From an uncultured Propionibacteriaceae bacterium (lineage in GTDB: Bacteria; Actinomycetota; Actinomycetes; Propionibacteriales; Propionibacteriaceae): DNA of 51,749 nt. The notes under the pieces were generated by a model. That model was not told the origin of the DNA. It did not search any database and saw only the letters and a list, made by a program, of their open reading frames with translations. The position numbers and the translations under genes were made by a program. Shown piece after piece: positions 8,939 to 16,747 of this stretch (positions are counted from its first letter, which is position 1; every line of letters starts with the position of its first letter). Location: assembly GCA_902805915.1 (NCBI GenBank), contig CADCUO010000096.1:1-51749 (forward strand), given 5' to 3'.

Positions 8939-9343
8939 GTGAGGATCAGCCGGGCGGGGGCCGTGGACGTACTCTGCATCTTGTTGTTCGCCGTCGTAGG
9001 CCGATCCAGCCATAACGAGGGCACCACGGTGCTGGGGGTGGCCGACACCGCCTGGCCGTTCCTAGCCGGCTGCGCCGCAGGCCTGCTGGCAGCAACGATA
9101 TTGCGGTCCCGGCCCTCTGGGGCAGCGCTGGACGATCCTGCCGGGCTGAGAACCGGTGTCCTGGTCTGGGCGTGCACTGTGGGCGGTGGGATGCTGCTCC
9201 GGCTGGCCAGCGGCCACACCGCACAGCCCGCGTTCGTCATTGTCGCCACGATCACCTTGGCGGTGCTGCTGCTGGGCTGGCGGGCCGGCTACAAGGCGAT
9301 CCAACGCTCCCGCCAGGGCACCGCTGCCAAAGTCTCGGTCTAG
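8939..9343 (+). CDS. DUF3054 membrane protein
   Basis: A 134-residue integral membrane protein of the actinobacterial DUF3054 family, function unknown. Four hydrophobic segments are visible (about residues 8-20, 38-56, 73-90 and 98-115). Family-like motifs are VVGRSSHNEGTTVLGVADTA, then WPFLAG, GGGMLLRLASGH and LLLGWRAGYKA. It starts with GTG at 8939, 7 nt after a -10 box. It is one of the few plus-strand genes, diverging from dop and converging on arc, so it interrupts the proteasome locus without belonging to its operon. No link with proteolysis can be argued from sequence. Confidence 0.85.
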   Translation: MRISRAGAVDVLCILLFAVVGRSSHNEGTTVLGVADTAWPFLAGCAAGLLAATILRSRPSGAALDDPAGLRTGVLVWACTVGGGMLLRLASGHTAQPAFVIVATITLAVLLLGWRAGYKAIQRSRQGTAAKVSV

Positions 9344-9421
9344 CGGCTCGCCAGACCTGCCCCGCTGACCAAAGCTGCCGCCCGACCGCGGACGGGAGCA
9401 CGGGTCTTTACCGGTACTGGT

Positions 9422-11170
9422 TTACAGGTACTGGCCGGTGTTGGTGACGGTGTCGATGGAGCGGCCCGGTTGGGTGCCCTTGTTCGAAGAGATAAGGGTA
9501 CGGATGAAGACGATCCGCTCGCCCTTCTTGCCGGAGATCTTGGCCCAGTCATCAGGGTTGGTGGTGTTCGGCAGATCCTCGTTCTCGCCGAACTCGTCCA
9601 CGCAGGCCTGCAGGAAGTGGTCGATCCTAAGACCCCGAGACCCGGTGTTGAGCAGATCCTTGATCGCCATCTTCTTGGCACGATCGACGATGTTCTGGAT
9701 CATCGCGCCGGAGTTGAAGTCCTTGAAGTACAAGACCTCCTTGTCACCCCCCGCGTAGGTCACCTCGAGGAACTGGTTCGCCTCTGACTCCTCATACATG
9801 CGCTCCACCGTGCGGTCGATCATCGCCCGGGTGGTGGCATCCGGGTCATGATCAAACTCGGCCAGATCGTCGGCGTGCAAGGGAAGTGTTGGCTTGAGGT
9901 ACTTGCTGAAGATCTCCCGAGCAGCCTCGGCGTCGGGCCGTTCGATCTTGATCTTGACGTCGAGCCGGCCAGGTCGCAGGATCGCCGGGTCGATCATGTC
10001 TTCCCGGTTGGAGGCTCCGATGATGATCACATTGTCCAGGCCCTCGACACCGTCGATCTCACTCAGCAGCTGCGGCACGATGGTGTTCTCCACGTCGGAG
10101 GAGACGCCGGAGCCGCGGATCCGGAACAGCGAGTCCATCTCGTCGAAGAAGACGATCACCGGCATCCCGTCGGACGCTTTGTCCCGCGCCCGTTGGAAAA
10201 CCAGCCTGATGTGCCGCTCGGTCTCGCCGACGTACTTGTTGAGCAGCTCCGGACCTTTGATGTTGAGGAAGAAGCTGCGCCCTTCCAATCCGGTGCGCTC
10301 GGTGACCTTCTTGGCCAGCGAGTTTGCCACCGCTTTGGCGATCAAGGTCTTGCCGCATCCGGGAGGGCCGTACAGCAGGATGCCCTTGGGCGCCTTGAGC
10401 TCGTACTCGGCGAACAGGTCCTTGTGCAGGAACGGCAGCTCGACTGCGTCTCGGATGTCCTCGATCTGGGAGCTCAGGCCACCGATCGCGGAGTAGTCGA
10501 TGTCCGGCACCTCCTCGAGCACCAGCTCCTCGACATCCATCTTCGGCACCCGCTCGTAGGCGAAGTGGACGCGGCGGTCGATCAGCAGGGAGTCGCCGGC
10601 CCGCAGGTGCTCGTTTCTGAGATTCTCGGCGAGCCGCACCACGCTTTCCTCGTCGCCGTGGCCGACGACCAGAGCTCGCTCCCGGTCCTCCATCACCTCT
10701 TTGAGCAGCACTACCTCGCCGACCTCGTCGACTTCCATGGCCTTGACCACGTTGAGCGCCTCGTTGATCATCACTTCCCGACCTGGGCGCAGTCCGTCCA
10801 GGTCGACGTCGGGGCTGACGCTGACCCGCATCTTCCGACCGGAGGTGAAGATGTCGGCGGTGTTGTCCTCGGCTGCGGCGATGAAGACCCCGAAGCTCGC
10901 CGGCGGCTGCGCCAGCCGGTCCACCTCAGCCTTGAGGGAGACGATCTGGTCGCGCGCTTCGCGCAGCGTCGCCGCCAGCCGTTCGTTGTTGGCGGCGGTG
11001 GTACGGGCCTCCGCGCGGGCTTCGGCGACCCGCCGCTCCAGCATGGTGAGGTCGTGCGGGTGGGAGGCGAGCCGGTCCCGAAGGCGCTCGATCTCCTCCG
11101 ACAGCGCGTTGACCTGTGCGACCAGCCGGTCACGGTCTTCGGGGCGTCGATCTCCGAACGGTGTGGTCAT
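9422..11170 (-). CDS. arc: Proteasome-associated AAA ATPase Arc (Mpa)
   Basis: Hexameric unfoldase that binds Pup and feeds substrates into the PrcAB chamber. In order: an N-terminal coiled coil (about residues 10-90) for Pup binding, two OB-type beta domains (about 95-235), and one AAA module with Walker A GPPGCGKT near 270, Walker [10 protein letters not shown], and arginine-containing ILRPGRLD. The product ends NTGQYL, the penultimate-Tyr tail that docks into the alpha-ring. Length (582 aa) is typical. The ATG at 11170 follows AGGAGG at 8 nt. It is 33 nt downstream of trmI and is separated from dop by the oppositely oriented DUF3054 gene. Confidence 0.97.
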   Translation of the reverse strand: MTTPFGDRRPEDRDRLVAQVNALSEEIERLRDRLASHPHDLTMLERRVAEARAEARTTAANNERLAATLREARDQIVSLKAEVDRLAQPPASFGVFIAAAEDNTADIFTSGRKMRVSVSPDVDLDGLRPGREVMINEALNVVKAMEVDEVGEVVLLKEVMEDRERALVVGHGDEESVVRLAENLRNEHLRAGDSLLIDRRVHFAYERVPKMDVEELVLEEVPDIDYSAIGGLSSQIEDIRDAVELPFLHKDLFAEYELKAPKGILLYGPPGCGKTLIAKAVANSLAKKVTERTGLEGRSFFLNIKGPELLNKYVGETERHIRLVFQRARDKASDGMPVIVFFDEMDSLFRIRGSGVSSDVENTIVPQLLSEIDGVEGLDNVIIIGASNREDMIDPAILRPGRLDVKIKIERPDAEAAREIFSKYLKPTLPLHADDLAEFDHDPDATTRAMIDRTVERMYEESEANQFLEVTYAGGDKEVLYFKDFNSGAMIQNIVDRAKKMAIKDLLNTGSRGLRIDHFLQACVDEFGENEDLPNTTNPDDWAKISGKKGERIVFIRTLISSNKGTQPGRSIDTVTNTGQYL

Positions 11171-11203
11171 TGGACATACCTCCTGTTCGAAACAGTACCC
11201 GGC

Positions 11204-12091
11204 TCAGCGGCGAGGTCCGGTGTAATCCTCGCCATACGCGCCAGGGGCCGGTCGACGTTTCCGTACCGGCGCTGCCACACCGGGCGCCAGTCGCCGGGTG
11301 GTGAGCAGGAAACCGGTGTGCCCGACCATCGCGTGCTTGGGGCGTACCGCCAGCCCTTCCACGTGCCATCCGCGGACCAGCGACTCCGTCGACTCAGGTT
11401 CGGTGAAGCCGGTGTGGACGCGCAGGGTCTCCACCGTCATCGACAGCTGCGTAGTGGTGGCGAGGTAGACGCACAGCACCCCGCCGGGGATGAGGACGTC
11501 GGCAACGGCGTCCACACACTCCCAGGGTGCCAGCATGTCGAGCACCACCCGGTCGGCTGGCTCGTCGGTGATGGTCTCCACCAGGTCGCCGACGCGGATC
11601 TCCCAGCCGGGATGCGGCCGGCCGAGGAAGTTCTCCACATTGCGCTGCGCGATGGCGGCGAAGTCGTCGCGCCGTTCGTACGAGGTCAGCCGCCCGGTGG
11701 GCCCGATCGCCCGGAGCAGGGCGCAGCTGAGCGCACCCGACCCGACGCCGGCTTCGATCACCCGTGCTCCCGGGAAGACATCGGCGCCCATCACGATCTG
11801 CGCCGCGTCCTTCGGATAGACCACCTTGGCGCCGCGGGGCATCGTGACGGTGAACTCGTTCATCAGCGGCCGCATCGCCAGGTACTCCACTCCCCCGACC
11901 GAGCGGACGACGACGCCCTCGGGGCCGCCGATCAGCTCATCGTGGGAGATGCCGCCCTTCGTGGTGTGGAACTCGGCGCCATCAGCCAGCACGATCGAGT
12001 GCCGTCGACCTTTCGGATCGGTCAGGGTGATCCGCTCGCCGGCGACGAACTCCCCCAGCCGTACGCCGGAGTAGTCCTTGGGGTCCTGCAT
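11204..12091 (-). CDS. trmI: tRNA (adenine-N1)-methyltransferase, position 58
   Basis: SAM-dependent enzyme making m1A58 in the T-loop of tRNA. The N-terminal beta domain (GEFVAGERITLTDPKGRRHSI) precedes a Rossmann core with the SAM motif VIEAGVGSGALSCALL, then TSYERRDDFA and LDMLAPWE. The C-terminal part binds tRNA and forms the tetramer. At 295 residues it is slightly longer than mycobacterial TrmI because of a basic Pro/Arg-rich tail. The ATG at 12091 is 4 nt after the upstream lipoprotein stop and uses AAGGACGG within that gene's last codons. Association with arc is conserved in actinobacteria. Confidence 0.93.
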   Translation of the reverse strand: MQDPKDYSGVRLGEFVAGERITLTDPKGRRHSIVLADGAEFHTTKGGISHDELIGGPEGVVVRSVGGVEYLAMRPLMNEFTVTMPRGAKVVYPKDAAQIVMGADVFPGARVIEAGVGSGALSCALLRAIGPTGRLTSYERRDDFAAIAQRNVENFLGRPHPGWEIRVGDLVETITDEPADRVVLDMLAPWECVDAVADVLIPGGVLCVYLATTTQLSMTVETLRVHTGFTEPESTESLVRGWHVEGLAVRPKHAMVGHTGFLLTTRRLAPGVAAPVRKRRPAPGAYGEDYTGPRR

Positions 12092-12095
12092 CAGA

Positions 12096-13601
12096 TCAAC
12101 CGTCCTTCATTCCGAAAAACCCGAGCTGCCAGCCGGGGCCCCAGGAAGTTTCGGACACCTCCACGCCGGTGCGGACGAGGAGGTACTCATCGCCCTGGCT
12201 GACCGGCATGGTGACCAGGTCCACGGCAGCTTGGTGCTGTAGGGCAGCCAGCAGCCGGGTGGCCTCGGTGTCATCGGTGGTCGCCCGGTAGCGGCTCTCC
12301 AGCGCGTCGACTGTCTCGCGGGTCGAGCTCAGCGGTGCGTCGACGTAGGGCTGCAGCCAGGCAAGCGCGGTCGCGGTCCAGGCCTTCCGGTCGGTGAACT
12401 GCAGGTCAGCCGCCGGATCGTTGGGCCGCACCCGTACGCTGAGGCCGCCGGTGTCCTCCAGCCTGCTGCGGATCTGGTTGGCGAGGTCGCGGCCGTCGGG
12501 CATGGTCGAGTCGTACCCGAGAACAAGTTGGATCCGGTTGGACCAGGTCACCTTGGGGTCCGCCTTGCCGCCGACCGGGAAGCTGGCGGTGTGTCCGGGT
12601 ATGCCGCTCGGCACGATCGAGTCCGACGTGCGGTCAGCCTGCAGGGCGGTGCTGATCGCCTTGCGCAGGGCGGTGTTGCTGCGAAGCCTGGACGCGGGGT
12701 TCCACATCAGCTGGCGCACCCGTACGCCGGGCAGGGTACGGATGGTGAAGCCGTCCGCGGTCTGCTCCTTCGGGCTGGCCTGCACCTGCTGACCCAGTCT
12801 GGTCAGGGCGGCCGCGCTCAGGCCTCGCCACACCACGTCGACTGTCCCTGCGGTCATCGCCGCCTCAATGGCGGCCGAGTCCGGTGCGGTGCGGTACACC
12901 AGCGCGTTCACCCTCGCCGGCGAGCGTCCGACGTAGTCCTCGTAGCGGGCCAGCTCGACGCTGGACTGGTCCAGCCGGGTCACCGTGAAGGGGCCAGACC
13001 CCACGATCGGGTCGGTCGCGGACTGGATCTCGTCGGCGCTGTACAGCTCCTCGTCCACGATCGAGGCGGCTGGTGAGGCCAAAGCCCACCCGAACTGGGT
13101 GTCTACCCGGCTGAGCACGAACCGTACGGTCATCGCGTCCGGGGTCTCGATCCGGCGCAGCGAGGACAGCAACGAGGCCGACGACCCAGCGACGTCGAGA
13201 CGGGCGGCCCGCTCGATGCTGAACTTGACGTCGGTGGGTCCGAGCTGGTGACCGTTGGAGAAGAAGAGCTTCTTGTTCAGGGTGCAGGTGTAGACGGTTG
13301 CGGCCGTGAAGAGGCAGTCCCGGGCGGCGTCGGGTTTGAGTACGTCGGCGCCGGGCTGAGCCGTCATCAGCCGCTGGAACACGTTCTGGGTCAGTACCGT
13401 CGAGTCGGCGTCAACCACTGCTGCCGGATCGACTACCCGGATGGGATCAGTGGACATGACCGTGAACGGACGGCCAGCAGTCTGGTCCGGGGTCGGACCG
13501 GGGTCCTTGCCGGCGGCGGTACAGCCGGTCAGCCCCAAAGTCGTCAGCATCAACAGGCCCGTCGTCAGCCGAGCCAAGCGGCTAGCCGCCATTGACATCA
13601 T
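12096..13601 (-). CDS. ABC transporter substrate-binding lipoprotein, family 5 (peptide/nickel type)
   Basis: Extracytoplasmic solute-binding protein of the SBP_bac_5 class. Residues 1-26 are a lipoprotein signal peptide ending in LGLTGC, with Cys27 as the lipidated residue. The body has the family pattern, including TLNKKLFFSNGHQLGPTDVK, the IVGSGPFTV turn and the long second lobe to the C-terminus. No permease or ATPase gene is adjacent, so the transporter partners are elsewhere or the protein has another role. ATG 13601 lies inside the end of the HAD gene (20-nt overlap), and trmI starts 4 nt after its stop, so it is embedded in the trmI-arc operon. The ligand cannot be predicted. Confidence 0.85.
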   Translation of the reverse strand: MMSMAASRLARLTTGLLMLTTLGLTGCTAAGKDPGPTPDQTAGRPFTVMSTDPIRVVDPAAVVDADSTVLTQNVFQRLMTAQPGADVLKPDAARDCLFTAATVYTCTLNKKLFFSNGHQLGPTDVKFSIERAARLDVAGSSASLLSSLRRIETPDAMTVRFVLSRVDTQFGWALASPAASIVDEELYSADEIQSATDPIVGSGPFTVTRLDQSSVELARYEDYVGRSPARVNALVYRTAPDSAAIEAAMTAGTVDVVWRGLSAAALTRLGQQVQASPKEQTADGFTIRTLPGVRVRQLMWNPASRLRSNTALRKAISTALQADRTSDSIVPSGIPGHTASFPVGGKADPKVTWSNRIQLVLGYDSTMPDGRDLANQIRSRLEDTGGLSVRVRPNDPAADLQFTDRKAWTATALAWLQPYVDAPLSSTRETVDALESRYRATTDDTEATRLLAALQHQAAVDLVTMPVSQGDEYLLVRTGVEVSETSWGPGWQLGFFGMKDG

Positions 13602-14280
13602 CGAGAAGCTGGGCGACCGCGGCTGGGTCCAGGTCGGTCATCGAGCGGACGTGGACCCGTCGCGGTGCTGGCGGGATCTGCACCAGGTTCTCGATCGCGA
13701 TCACCACTGCGCCGGCGGCGTTCCCCGACCGGGCACCGGTGCCGGAGTCCTCGAACACGACGCAGTCCCGCGCCTCGACCCCCAGCAACGCGCAGGCCTT
13801 CTCGTACGGCTCCGGGTGTGGTTTGCCCTGCGCCACCTCGTCGCCAGCCACCGAAGCGGCGAAGGTGTTGGCCGGGAGCTGGCTGAGGGCCGCGTCCAGC
13901 AGCACCCGGTAGGACGCCGACACCAGTGCGCACGGGATCTGTTCTGATTTCATGGCCGCGAGGAGCTCCAGCGCCCCGGGTCGCCATGGGATGGGGCTGT
14001 TCTGCAGCTGGTGGACCACCCGGGTCAGCAGCTGCTCCACCACCCATTCCGGCGTGAGGTCGTGCCGGCCGATCACATTCAAGATGTAGGCGCCGGAGTC
14101 CAGCAGCGAGTTGCCGACCAACTGTTCGGCATGCTCTTCGCCCCACTCGTGACCGAGGCCGTTGATCAGCTCGTACTCAGCGGCGACCCAGAGCGGCTCC
14201 GTGTCCGCCAGCGTGCCGTCGAAGTCCCACAGGGCAGCGGCGAGCGTGGACGTGCGGGACGGCAGGGTGGATTCGCTCAT
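13582..14280 (-). CDS. HAD-superfamily hydrolase, beta-phosphoglucomutase-like
   Basis: Predicted phosphatase or phosphomutase. Motif I is DFDGTLADTEPLW with the nucleophile Asp19 and acid/base Asp21. Motif II is the Ser in ALVSASYR, motif III the Lys in GKPHPEPYEKA, and motif IV is VFEDSGTGARSG. A helical cap (about residues 30-95) places it in subclass I, the type that acts on small phosphorylated substrates. I chose ATG 14280 (232 aa); an in-frame ATG at 14292 adds four residues, and neither has a strong ribosome site. The 3' end overlaps the lipoprotein gene by 20 nt. The substrate is unknown. Confidence 0.85.
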   Translation of the reverse strand: MSESTLPSRTSTLAAALWDFDGTLADTEPLWVAAEYELINGLGHEWGEEHAEQLVGNSLLDSGAYILNVIGRHDLTPEWVVEQLLTRVVHQLQNSPIPWRPGALELLAAMKSEQIPCALVSASYRVLLDAALSQLPANTFAASVAGDEVAQGKPHPEPYEKACALLGVEARDCVVFEDSGTGARSGNAAGAVVIAIENLVQIPPAPRRVHVRSMTDLDPAAVAQLLDDVNGG

Positions 14281-14313
14281 GGCGCCGCCCATTGTTCCAG
14301 AAAGCACCGGGTT

Positions 14314-14399
14314 TCTGAGAATCGTTCCCTCGTCAGTGCCGGGTGTGCGCCAGGCCGCGTGTGGGCGCTTTCGCCCGCGATGAGCGGCCGATTCCTGGA
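14314..14399 (+). repeat. Dispersed ~86-nt repeat, copy A
   Basis: This 86-nt segment resembles copy B (16639-16725) in reverse orientation. The best blocks are the CCCTCGTC near the left end, a GCCGCGTGTGGGCG-like middle, and GATGAGCGGCCGATTCCTGGA at the right end against GATGAGGGTCCGATTTCTGGA in copy B. Its own ends are imperfect inverted repeats, and a GGGCG-CTTT-CGCCC hairpin sits in the middle. It lies in the divergent region between the HAD gene and the DUF559 gene. Confidence 0.5.
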
Positions 14400-14411
14400 C
14401 TGTGCACAGTC
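14398..14411. promoter_or_regulatory. 14-bp perfect palindrome, possible operator
   Basis: GACTGTGCACAGTC is a perfect palindrome between the divergent HAD and DUF559 genes, overlapping the last two bases of repeat copy A. The symmetry suits a dimeric regulator, but no cognate protein is evident. Confidence 0.25.
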
Positions 14412-14487
14412 GCCCCGGGTCTGGCTCGGTGTCCACAGCGACGGCCACAACCCGCCCAGAAGCGGTACCGGTGAGCAGTGTCCCGGT

Positions 14488-15354
14488 ATGAACGCCAACC
14501 AGCTCGACATCGCGCGGATGCTCCGCGCCAACGACGGCATCATCGCCCGGCGGGACTGCCCGCAGCTGCAGGACTCCCTGGCCCACCTGGTGAGCACCGG
14601 CCGGCTGCGGACTGTGCTGCCCGGTGTCTACGCTGACCCGAGCCGCGCCGAGCAGGCGCTGACCAGGATGCGTGCAACGCACCTGTGGTCACGCGACAGC
14701 ATCCTGACTCATGAGGCGGCGGCCCAGCTCACGTTCTGGCCGGAGCTTCCGGTGAGCGACGTCCGCATCGCGCTGGGGTCCAGACGCCAGGGATGCGCTG
14801 GGTTCGCCGTGTCGCGGCGCCGCATCCCGCCGGAGCTCATCATGACCAAGTCAGGGCTGCGCTGCACCGTCCCGTCCCTGACGGCGCTGGACCTGTGCAC
14901 CTCGCTGGGCGGCGAGGCGATTGACGAGGCACTGCGCAGTCGGCAGGTCCGCGTGGCTGACCTGTACGAAACCATCGCGTTGACGCGGAAACGGCGGGGC
15001 AACAGCGACCGGCGGCTGCTGATACTGGAGTCCCGCGAGCAGCCGTGGTCGGCAGCGGAACGGGAAGGCCACCGGCTGCTCCATGGTGACGGGCTCCGCG
15101 GCTGGACGGGGAATTATCCGCTGCCGTTGCTCGGGATCGTCTACTACCTCGACATCGCCTTTCCAGCGGCGAATCTCGCAATCGAGATCGACGGACGCGC
15201 CTACCACGACAACGCCACCACCTTCGAGAGCGACCGGTGGCGGCAGAACGACCTCGTCCTGACTGGCTGGCGGGTCCTGCGGTTCACCTGGCGGATGCTG
15301 ACTGAGCAGCCGCAGATCGTGCTGGCGACGATCCGGCGTGCCCTGGCTGTCTAG
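14488..15354 (+). CDS. DUF559 endonuclease-fold protein with AbiEi-like N-terminal domain (first of two)
   Basis: A 288-residue protein of unknown role. Residues 1-80 (ARRDCPQLQDSLAHLVSTGR, then LRTVLPGVYAD) resemble the winged-helix domain of AbiEi-type antitoxins. The C-terminal ~110 residues are a DUF559 domain, related to Vsr/MutH-like PD-(D/E)XK nucleases: YYLDIAFPAANLAIEIDGRAYH followed by FESDRWRQNDLVLTGWRVLRFT. The acidic residues of DIAFP and EID are likely metal ligands. The start at 14488 matches the domain but has no Shine-Dalgarno site or leaderless -10 box. The gene is 33 nt upstream of the M20 peptidase gene, and the pair is bracketed by inverted copies of an ~86-nt repeat. Confidence 0.75.
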   Translation: MNANQLDIARMLRANDGIIARRDCPQLQDSLAHLVSTGRLRTVLPGVYADPSRAEQALTRMRATHLWSRDSILTHEAAAQLTFWPELPVSDVRIALGSRRQGCAGFAVSRRRIPPELIMTKSGLRCTVPSLTALDLCTSLGGEAIDEALRSRQVRVADLYETIALTRKRRGNSDRRLLILESREQPWSAAEREGHRLLHGDGLRGWTGNYPLPLLGIVYYLDIAFPAANLAIEIDGRAYHDNATTFESDRWRQNDLVLTGWRVLRFTWRMLTEQPQIVLATIRRALAV

Positions 15355-15387
15355 GAGTCGCACCCACCTGCGTGGCGACCGCGTCCG

Positions 15388-16593
15388 GTGCGAAACACTG
15401 GCGCGGTGCCTACCTCGTCGAACCCTGTCCCGGCGTCGCTGCCCTGGATCGAGCGCCTGGTGTCGGTCGACACCACCAGCCGCGACACCAACCTGCCGCT
15501 GATCGAGCTGCTGGAGGAGGAGATGCAACGGCTCGGTCTGACACCGGAGCGGCTGCCGAACGACGACGGCACCAAGACCAACCTCGTGCTGACACTTCCC
15601 GCCGCGGACGGGTCCACCGGCGGCGGGATCGTACTGTCCGGACACACCGACGTGGTGCCCGTGGACGGTCAGGAGTGGAGCAGCGACCCCTTCGTACCGC
15701 AGATCCGGAACGGACGGCTCTACGGTCGGGGTACGGCTGACATGAAGTCCTTCATCGGCGTCATCATGCACCGGCTACCGGAGCTGGCGGCTGCTGAGCT
15801 GTCCGAACCGGTTCATCTGGCGTTCTCCTATGACGAGGAGGTCGGCTGCCTCGGCGGAGCGGATCTCGCCGCAGCGCTGGGGGCTCGGCCCGAGCCGCCG
15901 CGCGTCTGCATCGTGGGCGAGCCGAGCAGCATGCGGGTGATCGCCGGGCACAAGTCCAGCAACGTGGTCGAACTGGTGTTCCGTGGCCGTTCCGCTCACT
16001 CCTCGCTCACCCCCGACGGCGTGAACGCGATCGAGTACGCCGCTCGCGCCGTTACCGCGATCCGCGACCTGGCAGACTCCCGTTGCGCCCACGGCCCCTT
16101 CGACGACAACTATCTGGTCCCCTGGACCACGGCCGGCGTCAACGTGATCAGCGGCGGCATCGCCACCAACACCGTCCCCGAGCTCTGCACCGTGACGTGC
16201 GACTTCCGGACCATCGCAGGCGATGACCCGGCCGCCGTGATCGACCAGATCACCCGACAAGCCCGGGAGCTGGAGACCCAGATGCGGGCGGAGCATCCGG
16301 ATGCGTCCGTCGAGGTCAACGTGGTTGCTCAGGTACCCAGCCTGGAGAGCAGCACCGGCGGTCCGGCGTACCGGCTGGCGACCCAGCTGGGCGGCACCGC
16401 CACCACCGACAAGGTCACGTACGGCACCGAGGCCGGTCAGTTCGCCAACGCGGGAATTGATGCGGTCGTCTGCGGTCCCGGCGACATCGCCCAGGCCCAT
16501 GCCGCCGACGAGTACATCGAACTGGACCAGATCGCCGCCTGCGAGCAGTTCATTGATGCGCTGCTGGATCGGCTTACCCAGACCGACGGCTGA
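15388..16593 (+). CDS. M20 metallopeptidase, acetylornithine deacetylase (ArgE)-like
   Basis: Zinc-dependent amidohydrolase closest in motif content to ArgE, which removes acetate from N-acetylornithine. The first metal ligand motif is SGHTDVVPVDGQEWSSDPF, followed by GRGTADMKSFIG, the catalytic Glu pair in YDEEVGC, GEPSSMRV, and near the C-terminus GPGDIAQAHAADEYIELDQI with the last metal-binding His. A dimerisation domain (about residues 175-290) includes GRSAHSS. Actinobacteria normally use ArgJ, so a scavenging or detoxifying role is possible. GTG 15388 gives 401 aa; GTG 15406 (MPTSSNPVP) is equally plausible. No other arginine genes are nearby. Confidence 0.8.
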   Translation: MRNTGAVPTSSNPVPASLPWIERLVSVDTTSRDTNLPLIELLEEEMQRLGLTPERLPNDDGTKTNLVLTLPAADGSTGGGIVLSGHTDVVPVDGQEWSSDPFVPQIRNGRLYGRGTADMKSFIGVIMHRLPELAAAELSEPVHLAFSYDEEVGCLGGADLAAALGARPEPPRVCIVGEPSSMRVIAGHKSSNVVELVFRGRSAHSSLTPDGVNAIEYAARAVTAIRDLADSRCAHGPFDDNYLVPWTTAGVNVISGGIATNTVPELCTVTCDFRTIAGDDPAAVIDQITRQARELETQMRAEHPDASVEVNVVAQVPSLESSTGGPAYRLATQLGGTATTDKVTYGTEAGQFANAGIDAVVCGPGDIAQAHAADEYIELDQIAACEQFIDALLDRLTQTDG

Positions 16594-16638
16594 AGACGCC
16601 GCACGCACCAGATCCAGGGGCCAGCCTGGGGACTGCAT

Positions 16639-16725
16639 TCCAGAAATCGGACCCTCATCATCTTTCGCACCCCCGACACGCCGCGTTTCGACGCTCGGGC
16701 ACACGACGAGGGGCACTTTCCTGGA
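16639..16725 (-). repeat. Dispersed ~87-nt repeat, copy B (inverted relative to copy A)
   Basis: On the minus strand this segment begins TCCAGGAAAGTGCCCCTCGTC-like and ends GATGAGGGTCCGATTTCTGGA. These ends are imperfect inverted repeats of each other and resemble the ends of copy A at 14314-14399. It fills most of the 154-nt convergent gap between the M20 peptidase gene and metH. No open frame is present, so it looks like a non-autonomous palindromic element. Confidence 0.5.
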
Positions 16726-16747
16726 CTCAGCGCGGGGTGCCGGCGAC

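Noticed and set aside
9848-12202. 784-codon plus-strand open frame
   Set aside because: It runs antisense through arc, trmI and the lipoprotein gene, has no domain similarity, and its composition is that expected from codon bias of the genes opposite.
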